A stretch of DNA of 64,000 bases, taken from the NCBI RefSeq assembly GCF_009708075.1, contig NZ_WMBT01000003.1, forward strand, positions 186,001-250,000, in the 5' to 3' direction. Below the pieces are notes generated by a model. That model was not told where the DNA came from and did no database searches. It saw only the letters and a program-made list of their open reading frames with translations. The stretch is from Paracoccus lichenicola. Its GTDB lineage: Bacteria; Pseudomonadota; Alphaproteobacteria; Rhodobacterales; Rhodobacteraceae. Positions 35,586-43,783 of the stretch are shown here, one piece after another. The position numbers were made by a program, and so were the translations under genes. Position 1 is the stretch's first letter, and each line of letters starts with the position of its first letter.

Positions 35586-36575
35586 ATGAAGCCGGGACCG
35601 TTGAACCTGATCACCGACATCCCCGGCCTGCGGGTGGGCAATGCCACGGATGCGCGGCTGAAATCGGGCGTCACCGTGCTGACGGCGGATGCGCCCTTCG
35701 CGGCGGCGGTGCATGTCATGGGCGGGGCGCCGGGCACGCGGGAAACCGACCTGCTGGCCCCCGACAAGCTGGTGGCAGGGGTTGATGCCCTGGTGCTGTC
35801 GGGGGGATCGGCTTTCGGGCTGGCGGCCTGCGACGGGGTGATGGCGGGCCTGCGCGCGGCGGGGCGGGGGTTTGCCGTGGGTGACGTGCGGGTGCCGATC
35901 GTGCCGGGGGCGATCGTCTTCGACCTGCTGAACGGCGGGAACAAGGACTGGGCCGACAATCCCTATCCGGCGCTTGGACGGGCGGCCTTCGACGCCGCCG
36001 CCGCCGATTTCGCCCTGGGCACGGCAGGGGCAGGGACCGGGGCCACGACGGGAAACCTGAAGGGCGGGCTTGGCTCGGCCTCGGCCCGGTTGGGGAACGG
36101 GGTGACGGTGGGTGCCCTCGTGGTGGTCAACGCGCTTGGGCAGGCGACGGTGGGCGACACGCGGCAGTTCTGGGCCGCCCCCTGGGAGCTGGAGGCCGAG
36201 TTCGGCGGGCTTGGCCTGCCCGCCAGCTTCCCCGCCGCCCATGAGCCTGCCCCGGTCAAACGCCTGGGCGAGGCCACGACCATCGCCATCGTCGCCACCG
36301 ACGCGGCGCTCGACAAGCCGGCCCTGCAACGGCTGGCCATCGCCGCCCATGACGGCATGGCCCGCGCGCTGGTGCCCAGCCATACGCCCTTCGACGGCGA
36401 TCTGGTCTTTGCGGTCTCGACCGGCGCAAGGCCCCTGCCCGATCCCGCCACGGACCCTTTCCTGCTGGGCCATGCCGCCGCGTCCTGTCTGGCGCGGGCG
36501 ATTGCCCGGGGCGTCCATGCCGCCACCCCTGCGCCCGGCGACCGGCAGCCCTGCTGGCACGATCTGCGCCCATGA
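35586..36575 (+). CDS. P1 family (S58) self-processing aminopeptidase/amidase
   Basis: A 329-aa N-terminal-nucleophile hydrolase of the DmpA/NylC class. Family blocks are ITDIPGLRVGNATD, LVLSGGSAFGLAACDGVM and GTAGAGTGATTGNLKGGLGSAS. The protein is expected to cut itself before a nucleophilic Thr, here T231 or T232 in GEATTIAIVATDA. That gives alpha and beta chains of about 230 and 98 residues. Relatives act on D-amino-acid or beta-peptides or nylon oligomers. Its stop codon overlaps the U-tract of a minus-strand terminator. Confidence 0.88.
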   Translation: MKPGPLNLITDIPGLRVGNATDARLKSGVTVLTADAPFAAAVHVMGGAPGTRETDLLAPDKLVAGVDALVLSGGSAFGLAACDGVMAGLRAAGRGFAVGDVRVPIVPGAIVFDLLNGGNKDWADNPYPALGRAAFDAAAADFALGTAGAGTGATTGNLKGGLGSASARLGNGVTVGALVVVNALGQATVGDTRQFWAAPWELEAEFGGLGLPASFPAAHEPAPVKRLGEATTIAIVATDAALDKPALQRLAIAAHDGMARALVPSHTPFDGDLVFAVSTGARPLPDPATDPFLLGHAAASCLARAIARGVHAATPAPGDRQPCWHDLRP

Positions 36576-36608
36576 AAAAGGGGCGGCGCGCGACCGGCAC
36601 ACCGCCCC
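36575..36608 (-). terminator. Orphan minus-strand terminator
   Basis: Read on the minus strand, GGGGCGGTGTG (36608-36598) pairs with CGCGCCGCCCC (36590-36580) around CCGGTCG, with two G-U pairs, followed by TTTTT (36579-36575). It is a textbook intrinsic terminator. No minus-strand gene ends here: the DNA to its right up to 36791 is the leader of gabD on the plus strand. The U-tract overlaps the stop codon of the P1 peptidase. A small RNA is the simplest explanation. Confidence 0.7.
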
Positions 36609-36791
36609 ATCAGAGAGGGTCGCCAAGAGGGAAGGCTTAGCGATGCCCGTTCAACGCGGATACTCGCCTTCGGTTTCATGGTTTCGCCTTGAACGCGACT
36701 TTTTTTCCGATGTCCCGGCGGTGGCGCGGATGCTTTGACATCGCCCCGGCCGCATGGTGATCATGGGCCAACCGCTTCCGGAGCCATGCCA
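36609..36791. other. Intergenic region upstream of gabD, candidate small RNA
   Basis: There are 183 bases with no protein gene. On the minus strand they would form the body of a transcript ending at the terminator at 36575-36608. They include an unpaired pyrimidine-rich stretch (CCTTCCCTCTTGGCGACCCTCTCT, complement of 36607-36630 region) just before the hairpin and a run of seven A residues near 36700. No convincing minus-strand promoter could be picked by eye. On the plus strand the region must also hold the gabD promoter, which I could not place. Confidence 0.35.
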
Positions 36792-38264
36792 ATGACCAAG
36801 CATTCGACCGACCTCAAGACGCTGCTGCGCGACCCCTCGCTTCTGGAAACCCGGGCCTTCGTGGCGGGCGAATGGGTGGACGCGGCGGACGGCGCGACAT
36901 TCGACGTGATCAATCCCGCGCGCGGCGACGTGATCGCCAGGGTCGCTGACATGGACCGCGCCGACGCCGCCCTTGCCATTCAGGCGGCGCACCAGGCGAT
37001 GAAGGCCTGGGCCGCCCGCACCGCCAAGGACCGCGCGGGGGTGATGCGCCGGTGGTTCGATCTGATGATGGCCAACCAGGACGACCTCGCCCGCATCCTG
37101 ACGGCCGAGATGGGCAAGCCCTTTCCCGAGGCCAAGGGAGAGATCGCCTATGGCGCGAGCTTCGTCGAATGGTTCGGAGAGGAAGCCAAGCGCGTTTACG
37201 GCGAGACGATCCCCGGCCACATGCCCGACAAGCGCCTGACGGTGATCCGCCAGCCGATCGGCGTGGTGGGCAGCATCACGCCGTGGAATTTCCCGAACGC
37301 CATGATCGCGCGCAAGGCCGCCCCCGCCCTGGCCGTGGGCTGCGGCTTCGTCGCCCGCCCCGCCGCCGAGACGCCGCTGTCCGCGCTGGCGATGGCGGTC
37401 TTGGGCGAACGCGCGGGGCTGCCCAAGGGGATCCTGTCGGTGATCACCTCGTCGCGCAGCAGCGACATCGGCAAGGAATTCTGCGAGAACCCGCTTGTGC
37501 GCAAGCTGACCTTCACCGGCTCGACCGAGGTCGGGCGGATCCTTCTGCGCCAGGCTGCTGACCAGGTGCTGAAATGCTCCATGGAACTGGGCGGCAACGC
37601 GCCCTTCATCGTCTTCGACGACGCCGACCTGGACGCGGCGGTCGAAGGCGCCATGGCGTCCAAGTTCCGCAACAATGGCCAGACCTGCGTTTGCGCGAAC
37701 CGCATCTATGTCCAGGCCGGGGTATATGACGCCTTCGCCGGGAAGCTGGCGGCGGCGGTCGATAAGCTGCGCGTGGGCGACGGGCTGGAGGACGGCGTGA
37801 CCACCGGTCCCCTCATCAACCAGGACGCCGTGGAAAAGGTCGAGGAGCATATCCGCGACGTGCTGGACGGCGGCGGGCAGGTCGTCACCGGGGGCGAGCG
37901 GATGGAAGGGTTGTTCTTCCAGCCCACGGTCGTGACCGGCGTCACCGACCGCATGAAGGTCGCGACCGAGGAAACCTTCGGTCCCCTCGCCCCGCTGTTC
38001 CGCTTCGACACCGAGGAGGAGGTCGTCCAGAAAGCCAACGACACGATCTTCGGGCTGGCATCATACTTCTATGCCCGCGACATCGGCCGCATCACCCGCG
38101 TGCAGGAGGCGCTGGAATACGGCATCGTCGGCGTGAACACCGGCATCATCTCGACCGAGGTGGCGCCCTTCGGCGGCGTCAAGCAGTCGGGTCTTGGCCG
38201 CGAGGGCAGCCGCCACGGGATCGAGGACTATCTGGAACTGAAATACATCTGCCTGTCGATCTGA
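36792..38264 (+). CDS. gabD: NAD(P)-dependent succinate-semialdehyde dehydrogenase
   Basis: A 490-aa aldehyde dehydrogenase of the GabD type, oxidising succinate semialdehyde from GABA or related compounds to succinate. The catalytic cysteine is C299 in NNGQTCVCANRIYVQ, the general base Glu lies in MELGGNAPFIVF, and the cofactor loop is FTGSTEVGR. The adenine-ribose contact usually found as KPAxxTP reads RPAAETP, so the lysine is an arginine. The ATG at 36792 is eight bases after GGAG. No gabT lies nearby. Confidence 0.93.
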   Translation: MTKHSTDLKTLLRDPSLLETRAFVAGEWVDAADGATFDVINPARGDVIARVADMDRADAALAIQAAHQAMKAWAARTAKDRAGVMRRWFDLMMANQDDLARILTAEMGKPFPEAKGEIAYGASFVEWFGEEAKRVYGETIPGHMPDKRLTVIRQPIGVVGSITPWNFPNAMIARKAAPALAVGCGFVARPAAETPLSALAMAVLGERAGLPKGILSVITSSRSSDIGKEFCENPLVRKLTFTGSTEVGRILLRQAADQVLKCSMELGGNAPFIVFDDADLDAAVEGAMASKFRNNGQTCVCANRIYVQAGVYDAFAGKLAAAVDKLRVGDGLEDGVTTGPLINQDAVEKVEEHIRDVLDGGGQVVTGGERMEGLFFQPTVVTGVTDRMKVATEETFGPLAPLFRFDTEEEVVQKANDTIFGLASYFYARDIGRITRVQEALEYGIVGVNTGIISTEVAPFGGVKQSGLGREGSRHGIEDYLELKYICLSI

Positions 38265-38379
38265 CGGATCGCAGCAATTTCCGTCGCTTGGGGGGAACGC
38301 AACCGGGCCACCGCGCATTGACAGGCGAAGGCCCCGCAATCGGGTTCCAGCGGGGTCCATCTGGAAAAAGGGGAAGTGC

Positions 38380-38637
38380 ATGGAAGGTTTTGGCTGGATC
38401 GCGTCGATCATCCTGGGGGCAATCGCAGGGTGGATCGCGGAAAAGATCATGAAGACCGACAGCGGCCTGCTGATGAACATCATCCTGGGCATCGTCGGCG
38501 CGCTGATCGGTAACTTCCTGTTCGACATGCTGATCGGCACCAGCGCCGAAGGCAGCATCGTCGGGCAGTTGATCGTGGCCGTGATCGGCGCCTGCATCCT
38601 GATCTGGATCGTGCGCATGGTGCGTGGCCGCGCCTGA
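38380..38637 (+). CDS. GlsB/YeaQ/YmgE family membrane protein
   Basis: An 85-aa protein with three hydrophobic stretches (about 4-20, 29-50, 60-78). It carries the transglycosylase-associated (GlsB/YeaQ/YmgE) signature: GWIASIILGAIAGWIAEKIM, then NIILGIVGALIGNFLF and QLIVAVIGACILIWIVRM. The family is often stress-induced; no biochemical function is known. It stands alone, with a strong terminator 24 bases after its stop. Confidence 0.92.
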   Translation: MEGFGWIASIILGAIAGWIAEKIMKTDSGLLMNIILGIVGALIGNFLFDMLIGTSAEGSIVGQLIVAVIGACILIWIVRMVRGRA

Positions 38638-38660
38638 ACGCCGGCAAGGCAAGACAGCGA

Positions 38661-38694
38661 AAAGGCCGGTGCGGCGATCCGCACCGGCCTTTTT
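38661..38694 (+). terminator. Rho-independent terminator after the GlsB-like gene
   Basis: AAAGGCCGGTGCGG (38661-38674) and CCGCACCGGCCTTT (38679-38692) pair perfectly around CGAT, followed by TT. The A/T ends allow use from both sides, and the convergent trcR gene ends 23 bases beyond. Confidence 0.9.
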
Positions 38695-38716
38695 CATGGC
38701 CTTTCGGAATGGGGGA

Positions 38717-39460
38717 TCAGCGCGCCCCGTCTTCCTCGTCCTCGTCCCGGTCGGGCAGGTTGAAGAAGCTGTCCGCATCCAGATCGCGCTCGGGCGTCTT
38801 GTCCTCGTCCTGCGTCAACGAGAAGCCTTCCAGCCCCGCCATCCCGGACGGCAGGCGCGGCTCGTCGCTCATGGCCAGGGACGTTTCGGTGCTGACCAGC
38901 TTGCGGCGTTCGTCATCGCTCATCACCTCGCCCGTGCCGCTTTTCTTGGCGGCCTTCTGGACGGCGGCGTCCAGTTCGGTCTGGCGGCACAGGCCGAGCG
39001 CCACCGGGTCGATGGGCTGCATGTTCTGGATGTTCCAGTGCGTGCGCTCGCGGATCGAGGCGATGGTGGGTTTCGTGGTGCCGACCAGCTTGGCGATCGC
39101 CGCGTCGGGAAGCTCGGGGTGGAACTTGACCAGCCACAGGATCGCGTTCGGGCGGTCCTGGCGCTTGGACAGCGGCGTATAGCGCGGCCCGCGGCGCTTT
39201 TCCTCGCCCTCGGCGGCGGGGTTGTGCTTCAGCTTCAGGCGATAGGCAGGGCTGGCCTCGCCCTTCCTGATCTCCTCGGGGTCGAGCTGGTGCGAGGCGA
39301 CGGGGTCATAGCCCTTGACCCCTGCCGCCACGTCGCCGTCGGCGATGCCCTGCACTTCCAGCTCGTGCAACCCGCAGAAATCGCCGATCTGCTTGAAGCT
39401 CAGCGTGGTATTGTCCACCAGCCAGACGGCGGTCGCCTTGGCCATCAGCGGCTTGCTCAT
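38717..39460 (-). CDS. trcR: TrcR/DUF1013 family cell-cycle transcriptional regulator
   Basis: A 247-aa protein of the DUF1013 family, restricted to alphaproteobacteria and named TrcR in current family annotation. It has two helix-turn-helix-like stretches: AVWLVDNTTLSFKQIGDFCGLHELEVQGIADG near residues 11-42 and ILWLVKFHPELPDAAIAKLVGTTKPTIASIRERTHW near 108-143. The C-terminal 70 residues are acidic and disordered. The family is linked to cell-cycle transcription; I infer this from family membership only. The ATG at 39460 is preceded by AAGGAGATTGAC, a strong ribosome site. Confidence 0.85.
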   Translation of the reverse strand: MSKPLMAKATAVWLVDNTTLSFKQIGDFCGLHELEVQGIADGDVAAGVKGYDPVASHQLDPEEIRKGEASPAYRLKLKHNPAAEGEEKRRGPRYTPLSKRQDRPNAILWLVKFHPELPDAAIAKLVGTTKPTIASIRERTHWNIQNMQPIDPVALGLCRQTELDAAVQKAAKKSGTGEVMSDDERRKLVSTETSLAMSDEPRLPSGMAGLEGFSLTQDEDKTPERDLDADSFFNLPDRDEDEEDGAR

Positions 39461-39643
39461 GTCAATCTCCTTCGCATGTCTGCCCCGAACAGCAGGTTTC
39501 AGGCCGGAAAAACGGCTTTGGCGGGTGCCATTCCTCGTTTTCGGGGGGAATTGACGGGTGATATAGCGATTTCGACACGCGGGGAAAAGAGGATTCGCAT
39601 ACGCGCCGTGGACGCGGCCCCAAGGGCCGGGCATGGTGCGGCC

Positions 39644-40279
39644 ATGAAGGCTGCGTTCCTGATCCCGCTGCTGGCCGCGCTGTGGCCCGCCCATGCCCCC
39701 GCCGAAGGCGTCGCGGGCGATTTCGATTACTATGTCCTCTCGCTCGGCTGGCAGCCCGGCTGGTGCCGCGCCACGGGCGACAGGCGGGATGCCAGGGACT
39801 GCAATCCCGGCAGCGGGCGCGATTTCGTGGTCCACGGGCTTTGGCCGCAACACGAACGGGGCTGGCCGGATCATTGCGCGACCGACGAACGCGACCCGTC
39901 GCGGCGCGACACGCAGGCCATGGCGGATCTGATGGCCCCGGGCCTTGCGCTTTACCAGTGGCGCAAGCACGGCCGCTGCTCGGGCCTGTCGGCGGCGGGC
40001 TATTACGCGGCGCTGCGCGAGGCGGCCGAGGCTGTCCGGATCCCCGCCCCCTTCGACGACCTGCCCCGCGACATCACCCTGCCCCCCGCCGTGGTCGAGG
40101 ATGCGTTCATCGAGGCCAACCCGGGCCTGACCCCCGACGGCATCACCGTCACCTGCAAGGAGGGCGCGCTGGCCGAGGTGCGCATCTGCCTGACCCGCGA
40201 CCTGGAACCCCGCCCCTGCGCCCCGGATGCCCGGCGCGATTGTTCCCGTTCGCGGGTGTTGATGGAAAAGATCCGCTGA
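39644..40279 (+). CDS. RNase T2 family ribonuclease
   Basis: A 211-aa exported endoribonuclease. The signal peptide is MKAAFLIPLLAALWPAHAPA. The first active-site block is FVVHGLWPQ with H64. The second, normally HEWxKHGTC, reads YQWRKHGRC: K108, H109 and C112 remain but the conserved acid is Q105. It may still cut RNA with altered rate or specificity. Paired cysteines (C41/C53, C78/C112 and C-terminal ones) suit periplasmic disulfides. The ATG at 39644 gives the signal peptide; the frame is open upstream. Confidence 0.88.
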   Translation: MKAAFLIPLLAALWPAHAPAEGVAGDFDYYVLSLGWQPGWCRATGDRRDARDCNPGSGRDFVVHGLWPQHERGWPDHCATDERDPSRRDTQAMADLMAPGLALYQWRKHGRCSGLSAAGYYAALREAAEAVRIPAPFDDLPRDITLPPAVVEDAFIEANPGLTPDGITVTCKEGALAEVRICLTRDLEPRPCAPDARRDCSRSRVLMEKIR

Positions 40280-40288
40280 GGGCACGTG

Positions 40289-41737
40289 ATGGACGAGATC
40301 GAACTGAAGCTGCACCTGACCGAAGCCGCCGCCCGGGCCATCGAGGCGGCGGGCGTGCTGCCCGGCAAGCCCAGGACACTTTCCCAGCGGTCCCTTTACT
40401 TCGACACGCCGGACCGGGCGCTGGCGGGCGCGGGGCTGTCCCTGCGCATCCGCGAGACCCGGGGCAGGCGCATCCAGACCGTCAAGGGGGCCGACCGGGG
40501 CAGCGCAGGGATCTTTGCCCGCCCCGAACACGAGATGCCGGTCCCAGACGACAGGCCGGTCCTGGACGACACCACGCCGGTCGCCCGCATCCTGGGCGGC
40601 AAGGCCTTTGCGCTTGCGCCGGTCTTCGCCCTGTCCGTGACTCGCCGGATCTGGGTGCTGGAGGAAGGCGGCGCGCGGATCGAGGCCATGATCGACCGGG
40701 GCAGGGTCACGGCAGCCGACCGGCAAAGCCCGCTCTGCGAATGCGAGCTTGAGCTGGTCTCGGGTCCGCCCGGCGCGCTGTTTGCCGTCGCCCGCCGCCT
40801 GGGCGCCGTGGCCCCGGTCAAGCTGGGCGTGCTGACCAAGTCCGAACGCGGCCATCGCCTGACCGGTCCCTTGCCCGTGGCGGTCAAGGCCGAGGATGTG
40901 GCGCTTGACCGGGACATGACGGCGGCGCAGGCCTTTCAGCGGATCGTCCTGTCCTGCCTGCGCCAGTTCCGCCTGAACGAGGATCTGCTGCTGGCCACGC
41001 GCACGCCGGAACCGCTGCACCAGGCGCGGGTCGCGCTGCGCCGGTTGCGGTCGGCCTTCACGATCTTCCGGCCCATGCTTGGCGCGTCGGGCACCGCCCT
41101 GCGCGAGGAGTTGCGCTGGCTGGCGGGCACCCTGGGCGACGCGCGCGACCTGGACGTGCTGCTGCCCCGCGCGTCTGCCGGACCCTTGCAGGACCGCATC
41201 CGCGCGGCCCGCGAGGCGGCCTATGACGGGGTGGCCGAGGCCCTGGGGTCGGAACAGGCGCGGGCGCTGATGCTGGATCTGGCGGAATGGACCGGCGGGG
41301 GCGACTGGCTGTCGGACCCGGAAACGCAGGCCCTGCGCGACAGCGGCGCGCAGGATTTCGCGGCCACGGCGCTGTCGCGGTTCCGGCGCAAGGTGAAGAA
41401 GGGCGGCCGCGACCTGTCCCGTCTTGAAGACGAGGCCCGGCACGAATTGCGCAAGGATGCCAAGAAGCTGCGCTACGCGGCCGAGTTCTTCGCGCCGCTG
41501 TTCGCGGGCGACTGGCGCAAGGGCCGCAGGCGGTTCGGCGCGGCGCTTGCGGATTTCCAGGATCATCTGGGCGCGCTGAACGACCTGGCCGCCGCCCCCC
41601 TGGTGCTGGACCGCCTGGGTCTGGCGGACGCGCTCGGGGCGGCGGACCTGGCCGATGCCGTGGACCGCGCGCCCCTGCTGGCAGCGGCCGAGGACGCCCA
41701 TCGCGCCCTGGTCCGGGCGGAACGGTACTGGACCTGA
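40289..41737 (+). CDS. CYTH and CHAD domain protein (inorganic triphosphatase-like)
   Basis: A 482-aa protein with an N-terminal CYTH triphosphate-tunnel domain (about 1-195) beginning with the ExExK signature E3-I-E5-L-K7, followed by SLYFDTPDRALAGAGLSLRIRE. The C-terminal CHAD domain (about 205-480) is helical and rich in conserved His and Lys (EPLHQARVALRRLRSAFTIFRP, HELRKDAKKLRYAAEFFAP), which bind polyphosphate. Such fusions hydrolyse inorganic triphosphate (YgiF). The ATG at 40289 follows GAGGG by six bases; a GTG just before it is too close. Confidence 0.92.
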   Translation: MDEIELKLHLTEAAARAIEAAGVLPGKPRTLSQRSLYFDTPDRALAGAGLSLRIRETRGRRIQTVKGADRGSAGIFARPEHEMPVPDDRPVLDDTTPVARILGGKAFALAPVFALSVTRRIWVLEEGGARIEAMIDRGRVTAADRQSPLCECELELVSGPPGALFAVARRLGAVAPVKLGVLTKSERGHRLTGPLPVAVKAEDVALDRDMTAAQAFQRIVLSCLRQFRLNEDLLLATRTPEPLHQARVALRRLRSAFTIFRPMLGASGTALREELRWLAGTLGDARDLDVLLPRASAGPLQDRIRAAREAAYDGVAEALGSEQARALMLDLAEWTGGGDWLSDPETQALRDSGAQDFAATALSRFRRKVKKGGRDLSRLEDEARHELRKDAKKLRYAAEFFAPLFAGDWRKGRRRFGAALADFQDHLGALNDLAAAPLVLDRLGLADALGAADLADAVDRAPLLAAAEDAHRALVRAERYWT

Positions 41738-41739
41738 GG

Positions 41740-42735
41740 TCAGGCCAGATCGTCCGCCACCTTCAGCACGATCTTGCCGATATGGTGGCTGCTTTCCATG
41801 CGCCGGTGCGCAAGGGCCGCGTCCGCCAGGGCGAACTCGCTGTCGATCACGACCTTGACCGACCCCGCCGAGATCAGCGGCCAGAGCCGCTTGCGCAGGG
41901 CCTCGGCGATCTCGGCCTTGGCGGCGTCCGATTGCGGGCGCAGGGTCGATCCGGTGACCGTCAGGCGCTTGGCCATGATGGGGGCGAAGTTCAGTTCCAC
42001 CTTCGCCCCTTCCAGGAAGGCGATCATCACCAGCCGCCCGTCCGGCGCCAGGGCCTTGATGTTCCGGGCGATATAGCTGCCGCCCACCATGTCGAGGATC
42101 AGGTCCGCCCCGCCCTCGGCCGCCATGACCTTGATGAAATCCCCGGTGCGATAGTTGATGGGCGTCGCGCCCAGGGCGGCGATGGCCGCGCATTTCTCGT
42201 CGCTGCCTGCCGTGGCGAAGACGCGCGCGCCCAGGGCACGGGCGACCTGGATCGCCATGGTGCCGATGCCCGAGGTGCCGCCATGGACCAGGAAGCGTTC
42301 GCCCCCCATCAGCCCGCCGCGCGTCACGACATTGGACCAGACGGTGAAGGCGGTTTCCGGCAGGCAGGCCCCTTCGCGCAGCGACAGGCCATAGGGGATG
42401 CGCAGCGCGTGGTCGCCGTGGCAGGCCACGTATTCGGCATAACCGCCGCCGGGCACCAGGGCGCAGACCTGTTCGCCCTTCTTCCAGCGGGTGACGCCCA
42501 CCCCCATGCCCACGATCTCGCCCGAGACTTCAAGCCCCGGCAGGTCGGATGCGTCGGGGGGCGGCGCGTAAAGGCCCTGGCGTTGCAGCACGTCGGGGCG
42601 GTTCACCCCGGCCCAGGCCACGCGGATCAGGATCTGGTCGTGGCGCGGCACCGGGACGGGGCGCAGGGCCGGGCGCAGCATCGTGGCATCGCCCGGATCG
42701 GCGATCTCGACCGCGTTCATGGAATCGGGAAACAT
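41740..42735 (-). CDS. NAD(P)H-quinone oxidoreductase, zinc-free MDR family
   Basis: A 331-aa medium-chain reductase of the QOR/TP53I3 type. It has the GroES-like domain (VAWAGVNRPDVLQRQGLYAPPPDASDLPGLEVSGEIV), the cofactor motif GGTSGIGTMAIQVARALGARV and SSHHIGKIVL at the end. The catalytic zinc ligands of alcohol dehydrogenases are absent. It reduces quinones or enones with NADPH. It follows the COQ9 gene on the same strand by 12 bases; a shared role in quinone metabolism is possible but unproven. Confidence 0.9.
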   Translation of the reverse strand: MFPDSMNAVEIADPGDATMLRPALRPVPVPRHDQILIRVAWAGVNRPDVLQRQGLYAPPPDASDLPGLEVSGEIVGMGVGVTRWKKGEQVCALVPGGGYAEYVACHGDHALRIPYGLSLREGACLPETAFTVWSNVVTRGGLMGGERFLVHGGTSGIGTMAIQVARALGARVFATAGSDEKCAAIAALGATPINYRTGDFIKVMAAEGGADLILDMVGGSYIARNIKALAPDGRLVMIAFLEGAKVELNFAPIMAKRLTVTGSTLRPQSDAAKAEIAEALRKRLWPLISAGSVKVVIDSEFALADAALAHRRMESSHHIGKIVLKVADDLA

Positions 42736-42747
42736 CGTCTCTCCTGC

Positions 42748-43404
42748 TCAGGGTCTGGTCCGGCCGGGCAGGTCGCGCGACCGGGGCGCGCGAATCCAGC
42801 CAAAGGCCATGCCTGCCAGTGTTTCCGCACCGGGCAGCTTGCGCAAGCCGGCCTTCAATCCCTCGAACCGCATTACGCCGTCGATGCGGCGGTCGATGAA
42901 GGCGCGGGTCTCGGTGTGGTCGGGGGATGTGTCGCCCAGCCAGAACAGCACCGTGGCGCTGATCACCGCCGCCAGAGTGGCGCGCTTGGAATACCAGTTC
43001 ACGTCGCGCGACGTGTCGCCAAGCCCGGTCCAGATCACGTCCGCCGTTTCCCAGACCAGCCGGGCCGCCAGCGCCGCGTTCTGCGGCAAGGACAGCGTGG
43101 CCGCGCCCGCGCGCACCAGTTCGGCATCGACCAGCATCATGCGGCGCCAGATCGCCTCGGCCACGCGGTCGCGGAAACGCCCGCCGGGCGGGGTCTGGGC
43201 CAGGCTGTCGCGCAACATCGCGTCCGCGCGGCGGTGATAGGCGGCGGCCAGCCCCGCGCCGCCTTGGGGGAAATGCACCCGCGCCAGATCGGGCGACATG
43301 GTCAGGTCGCGCGCCCCTGCCATCAGGGCGCGGTCGTTCATCCCCTCGAACGGGACATGGATCAGGGCGGCGTCAAGAAGGGCGTCGCGATCGGTTCGGG
43401 TCAT
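42748..43404 (-). CDS. COQ9 family ubiquinone biosynthesis protein
   Basis: A 218-aa protein of the COQ9 family, TetR-like lipid-binding proteins that in eukaryotes assist COQ7 in ubiquinone synthesis. Family blocks are LLDAALIHVPFEGMNDRALMAGARDL and the C-terminal VWETADVIWTGLGDTSRDVNWYSKRATLAAVISATVLFWLGD. The start at 43404 gives eight bases to GGAG; the ATG at 43410 is only two bases away from it. It is divergent from rpsU with 95 bases between. Confidence 0.9.
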   Translation of the reverse strand: MTRTDRDALLDAALIHVPFEGMNDRALMAGARDLTMSPDLARVHFPQGGAGLAAAYHRRADAMLRDSLAQTPPGGRFRDRVAEAIWRRMMLVDAELVRAGAATLSLPQNAALAARLVWETADVIWTGLGDTSRDVNWYSKRATLAAVISATVLFWLGDTSPDHTETRAFIDRRIDGVMRFEGLKAGLRKLPGAETLAGMAFGWIRAPRSRDLPGRTRP

Positions 43405-43480
43405 CGTCATGTCTCCGGCTGGACAAGCGCGCCTGGCTTTGATAGGGGGGCGCATCCTGCAATCTTGCAACTCTAACCTA

Positions 43481-43499
43481 GGAAGGTGGTGACAACCAC
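43481..43499 (+). promoter_or_regulatory. rpsU ribosome binding site with start-proximal hairpin
   Basis: GGAAGGTGGT (43481-43490) is a strong Shine-Dalgarno. Its GTGGT (43486-43490) can pair with ACCAC (43495-43499) around GACA, and the hairpin ends at the base before the ATG. Ribosome access could be gated by this fold, for example by S21 itself; that role is inference. Confidence 0.5.
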
Positions 43500-43706
43500 A
43501 TGCAGGTCAACGTTCGCGACAACAACGTCGAACAGGCGCTTCGTGCCCTGAAGAAGAAACTTCAGCGCGAGGGCGTGTTCCGCGAAATGAAGCTCAAGCA
43601 GCATTTCGAGAAACCGTCGGTCAAGAAAGCCCGGGAACAGGCCGAGGCCGTACGCCGCGCCCGCAAGCTGGCCCGTAAAAAGGCACAGCGCGAAGGCGCA
43701 CTGTAA
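43500..43706 (+). CDS. rpsU: 30S ribosomal protein S21
   Basis: A 68-aa basic small-subunit protein that helps initiation near the 16S 3' end. The sequence [56 protein letters not shown] is canonical. Here it is a single gene with its own ribosome site hairpin and a terminator 24 bases after the stop, and is not in the rpsU-dnaG-rpoD operon of enterics. Confidence 0.97.
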   Translation: MQVNVRDNNVEQALRALKKKLQREGVFREMKLKQHFEKPSVKKAREQAEAVRRARKLARKKAQREGAL

Positions 43707-43730
43707 GACGACGCGATCCGCGTTTCAGTC

Positions 43731-43760
43731 AAACCCCCGCAGCGCAAGTTGCGGGGGTTT
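43731..43760. terminator. Hairpin between rpsU and the Lrp gene
   Basis: AAACCCCCGCA (43731-43741) pairs with TTGCGGGGGTTT (43749-43760) around a short loop. It lies 25 bases beyond rpsU and 24 before the convergent regulator, and can stop both. Confidence 0.8.
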
Positions 43761-43783
43761 GCGTTTCGCCCGGCATCCTTGCC

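Noticed and set aside
38717..42193. Apparent 1158-codon extension of TrcR
   Set aside because: Residues before MSKPLMAKATAV are antisense to the RNase T2 and CYTH-CHAD genes; AAGGAG marks the true start at 39460.
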